Origin: Rubrivivax sp. SCN 71-131
GTDB taxonomy: Bacteria > Pseudomonadota > Gammaproteobacteria > Burkholderiales > Burkholderiaceae_C
Length of the DNA stretch: 64,000 nt
Assembly (NCBI GenBank): GCA_001724995.1
Contig: MEFD01000017.1
Span: 440-64,439 of the forward strand
Direction of reading: 5' to 3'
Within the stretch, counting starts at the first letter, position 1; every line of letters starts with the position of its first letter. Positions 61,154 to 64,000 of this stretch are shown here, one piece after another. The notes beneath the pieces are model-generated. The model saw nothing but the letters and a program-made list of their open reading frames with translations, was not told where the DNA came from and did no database searches. The position numbers were made by a program, and so were the translations under genes.

Positions 61154-62383
61154 TCAGAACAGCACCCGACAGCGGATCGTCCCGGGCACCTGCGCGAGCT
61201 TCTGCAGTGCCAGGTCGGAGGAGCGCGCGTCCATGTCGATGACCACGTAGCCGATGGCCTCGTTGGTCTGCAGGTACTGCGCCGAGATGTTGATGTCGTT
61301 GTCGGAGAGGATGCGGTTGATCTGCGAGAGCACGCCGGGCTGGTTGGCGTGCACGTGCAGAAGGCGGTGCTTGCCCGCGTGCTCGGGCAGCGCGACCTCG
61401 GGGAAGTTCACTGACGAGGTGGTGGTGCCGTTGTCGCTGTAGCGGACCAGCTTGGCCGCGACCTCGATGCCGATGTTGGCCTGCGCCTCCATCGTCGAGC
61501 CGCCGATGTGCGGCGTGAGGATGACGTTGGGCAGTCCGCGCAGCGGGCTCTGGAACTCGTCCTGGCTGCTCCTGGGTTCGACGGGGAAGACGTCGACCGC
61601 GGCGCCGCGCAGCGCGCCGCCCCTGAGCGCCTGCGCCAGCGGCTCGATCTCGACCACCGTGCCGCGCGAGGCGTTGATGAGCAGCGCGCCGGGCTTCATC
61701 GCGGCGATCTCGGCGGCGCCGATCATCCACTTCGTCGACGCCAGGTCCGGCACGTGCAGCGAGACGATGTCGCTGCGCGAGAGCAGGTCGCGCAGGCTCG
61801 CCGCGCGGTGCGCGTTGCCCAGCGGCAGCTTGGCGACGACGTCGTGGAAGAGCACGTGCATGCCCAGGCTTTCGGCCAGCACCGAGAGCTGCGAGCCGAT
61901 GGCGCCGTAGCCGACGATGCCCAGCGTCTTGCCGCGCGCCTCGTGGCAATGCTCCGCGCTCTTGAGCCAGCCGCCCTGGTGCGCGGCGGCGTTCTTCTCC
62001 GGCACGCCGCGCAGCAGCAGGATGGTCTCGGCCAGCACCAGTTCGGCCACCGAGCGCGTGTTCGAGTAGGGCGCGTTGAAGACGGCGATGCCGCGCTCGC
62101 GCGCTGCGCCCAGGTCGACCTGATTGGTGCCGATGCAGAAGCAGCCGATGGCCGAAAGCCGCTTCGCGTGCGCCAGCACCTCGGCCGTGAGTTGCGTGCG
62201 CGAGCGGATGCCGATGAAGTGCACCTCGGCGATGCGCCGCCGCAGCTCCTCGCCCTCCAGTGCGCCGGGCAGGCGCTCGACCCGCGTGTAACCGGCGGCG
62301 TGCAGCGTCTCGACGGCGCTGTCGTGGATGCCCTCCGCGAGGAGGAACCTGATCTTGCTCTTGGGCCGGGAGGTGTCGGGCAT
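61154..62383 (-). CDS. serA: D-3-phosphoglycerate dehydrogenase
   Basis: KIRFLLAEGIHDSAVETLHAAGYTRVERLPGALEGEELRRRIAEVHFIGIRSRTQLTAEVLAHAKRLSAIGCFCIGTNQVDL; C-terminal ACT domain. Confidence 0.96.
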   Translation of the reverse strand: MPDTSRPKSKIRFLLAEGIHDSAVETLHAAGYTRVERLPGALEGEELRRRIAEVHFIGIRSRTQLTAEVLAHAKRLSAIGCFCIGTNQVDLGAARERGIAVFNAPYSNTRSVAELVLAETILLLRGVPEKNAAAHQGGWLKSAEHCHEARGKTLGIVGYGAIGSQLSVLAESLGMHVLFHDVVAKLPLGNAHRAASLRDLLSRSDIVSLHVPDLASTKWMIGAAEIAAMKPGALLINASRGTVVEIEPLAQALRGGALRGAAVDVFPVEPRSSQDEFQSPLRGLPNVILTPHIGGSTMEAQANIGIEVAAKLVRYSDNGTTTSSVNFPEVALPEHAGKHRLLHVHANQPGVLSQINRILSDNDINISAQYLQTNEAIGYVVIDMDARSSDLALQKLAQVPGTIRCRVLF

Positions 62384-62591
62384 GGCCGCGTGCCGTTCTT
62401 CGATGGATGGCGGGGCGCGATCATGCCGTCAACGCCGGGTCGGGTCGATGCAAGAGGACCCAATGGCCATCCTGGGCGCAAGGTCGGCCGCGCCGGATCG
62501 GTGTCCGCGGCGGCTTTGGCGTCGACGCCCGGCCGCAGGCATGCACGCCGCGCGACGCGCGTGGCCCGCGTGCAGCGAGTACCCTCGACGC

Positions 62592-63626
62592 ATGACCTGC
62601 GCCTCGCTTTCCGACCTGCGGCAACACCTGCGCGACCTCGGCGCGCGCCCGGTGCACGAGGAGCACCTGCTGCGCCAATGGCTGCAGGCGCGGCCGCTGC
62701 AGCGTGGGCGGCACGATGCGGCCGACTTCCTGCCGCGTGCGCTGCGCGAGGCGCTGCCGGCGTTGCGCGCGTGGCTGGACGGCCTGGCACGGCCGGTGTC
62801 GGAGCACCCGGCGCCCGACGGCTCGGCGCGGCTGCTGCTGGCGCTCGCCGACGGCCAGCGCATCGAGGCCACGCGGCTGCCGCGGCAGGGGCTGTGCGTC
62901 TCCACGCAGGTGGGCTGCGCCGTCGGCTGCCGCTTCTGCATGAGCGGGCGCGACGGGCTGCTGCGCCAGCTCGGCAGCGCCGAGATCCTGGCCCAGGTGG
63001 CGCTGGCGCGCGCGCAGCGGCCCGTGGCCAAGGTGGTGTTCATGGGCATCGGCGAGCCCAGCCACAACCTGGACGCCGTGCTGGAGGCGATCGACGCGCT
63101 CGGCACGCTGGGCGGCATCGGCCACAAGGCGCTGGTGTTCTCGACCGTGGGCGATTCGCGCGTGTTCGAGCGTCTGCCGCAGCAGCGCGTGAAGCCGGCG
63201 CTGGCGCTTTCCCTGCACAGCACCGACGCCGCGCGCCGCGCCGCGCTGCTGCCGCGCGCGCCGCGCCTGGCACCGCACGAGCTGGTCGAGGCGGCGGACC
63301 GCTACGCGCGCGCCAGCGGCTATCCGGCGCAGATCCAGTGGACGCTGCTGGCCGGCGTCAACGACGGCGACGACGAGGTCCAGGGTCTGCAGCGGCTGCT
63401 CGCCGGGCGCTACCTGATGCTCAACCTGATCCCGTTCAACCGCGCCGAGGGCAGCGGCTTTCAGCGCCCGCGCTGGGAGCGCGCGGTGGCGATGACGCGC
63501 GCGCTCAACCGGGCCGGGATCCTGACGCGGGTGCGGCGCTCGGCGGCGCAGGAGGTCGACGGCGGCTGCGGCCAGTTGCGCGCGCGGGCGCCGCTGGAGG
63601 GGGCGCCGCGCGCCGTTTCGGCCTGA
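62592..63626 (+). CDS. RlmN/Cfr-family radical SAM RNA methyltransferase
   Basis: CVSTQVGCAVGCRFCMSGRDGLLRQLGSAEILAQVALA...VVFMGIGEPSHNLDAVLEAI...LNLIPFNRAEGSGFQRP...GGCGQLRA. Confidence 0.9.
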   Translation: MTCASLSDLRQHLRDLGARPVHEEHLLRQWLQARPLQRGRHDAADFLPRALREALPALRAWLDGLARPVSEHPAPDGSARLLLALADGQRIEATRLPRQGLCVSTQVGCAVGCRFCMSGRDGLLRQLGSAEILAQVALARAQRPVAKVVFMGIGEPSHNLDAVLEAIDALGTLGGIGHKALVFSTVGDSRVFERLPQQRVKPALALSLHSTDAARRAALLPRAPRLAPHELVEAADRYARASGYPAQIQWTLLAGVNDGDDEVQGLQRLLAGRYLMLNLIPFNRAEGSGFQRPRWERAVAMTRALNRAGILTRVRRSAAQEVDGGCGQLRARAPLEGAPRAVSA

Positions 63627-63664
63627 GGGCAGCCCACGCCGCGCGGCCGCGCCGTGGCCGTCGG

Positions 63665-63952
63665 TCAGCCCTGCGGCGGGCGCTCCGAGGGCGGGACCTC
63701 GCGCGCCTGCACGTCGACGATTTCGGCCGGCGGCACCGGCCGCGAGGCGCGCGACCGACGCACGAAGACGTTGGGCGGCAGCGGCCGGCGCCCGCGCAGC
63801 AGCGACCAAAGAATCAAGCCGAGCGCCAGCGCAAGCCCGGTCGCCAGCGCGACCACCGCGGCCAGCGCGCCGAAGACGAGCACGGCCACGCGCAGCAGGC
63901 CGTCGGCAAGGCCTCGGGCCAGTTCGCGCAGGGACTGAAGAGTTCCGGACAT
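63665..63952 (-). CDS. small membrane protein, hypothetical
   Basis: MSGTLQSLRELARGLADGLLRVAVLVFGALAAVVALATGLALALGLILWSLLRGRRPLPPNVFVRRSR. Confidence 0.65.
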   Translation of the reverse strand: MSGTLQSLRELARGLADGLLRVAVLVFGALAAVVALATGLALALGLILWSLLRGRRPLPPNVFVRRSRASRPVPPAEIVDVQAREVPPSERPPQG

Positions 63953-64000
63953 GGCAGTGGTCCCAGGTGAGAGCGATCCGCGGGATTGCAAGGCGCAGCG

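Overview
This 64 kb window is high-GC and looks like a betaproteobacterial chromosome (Burkholderiales-like, judged from gene content and order). It spans the replication-origin neighbourhood. Genes diverge around about 17.4-17.7 kb: mnmE, yidC, yidD, rnpA and rpmH on the minus strand; dnaA, dnaN and gyrB on the plus strand. Most of the window is ordinary housekeeping sequence: LPS export and assembly (kdsD, kdsC, lptC, lptD, surA, lptE), translation and RNA modification (leuS, rsmA, mnmE, an RlmN-like enzyme), metabolism (maeB, thiL, pgpA, pncC/cinA, dapB, apt, serA), regulation (fur, hprK, ptsN, hpf, LysR, Crp/Fnr, GGDEF-EAL) and two TRAP transporter systems (TAXI-type and DctPQM). The accessory or unusual signals are: (1) a ~1.16 kb decayed genomic-island scar at the 3' end of mnmE/trmE, bounded by a 13-bp direct repeat TTCTGTATCGGCA, resembling the SGI1-type attachment site and carrying an integrase fragment fused to an IS4-like transposase fragment; (2) two perfect inverted DnaA boxes inside the rnpA coding sequence, a 3x12-bp iteron-like array and another DnaA box between rpmH and dnaA, and a 16-bp palindrome between dnaA and dnaN; (3) a barnase/barstar-like pair followed by a REP-like palindrome; (4) a possible group II intron 5' end cut by the left edge; (5) a (GGGGAC)5 G-quadruplex candidate; (6) a recurrent intergenic TAGAAT/ATTCTA element that suggests face-to-face or leaderless promoters; (7) an lpt/rpoN/hpf cluster that appears split. 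No rRNA, tRNA, CRISPR array or complete defence system was recognised. Family assignments come from reading the translations, without database searches.
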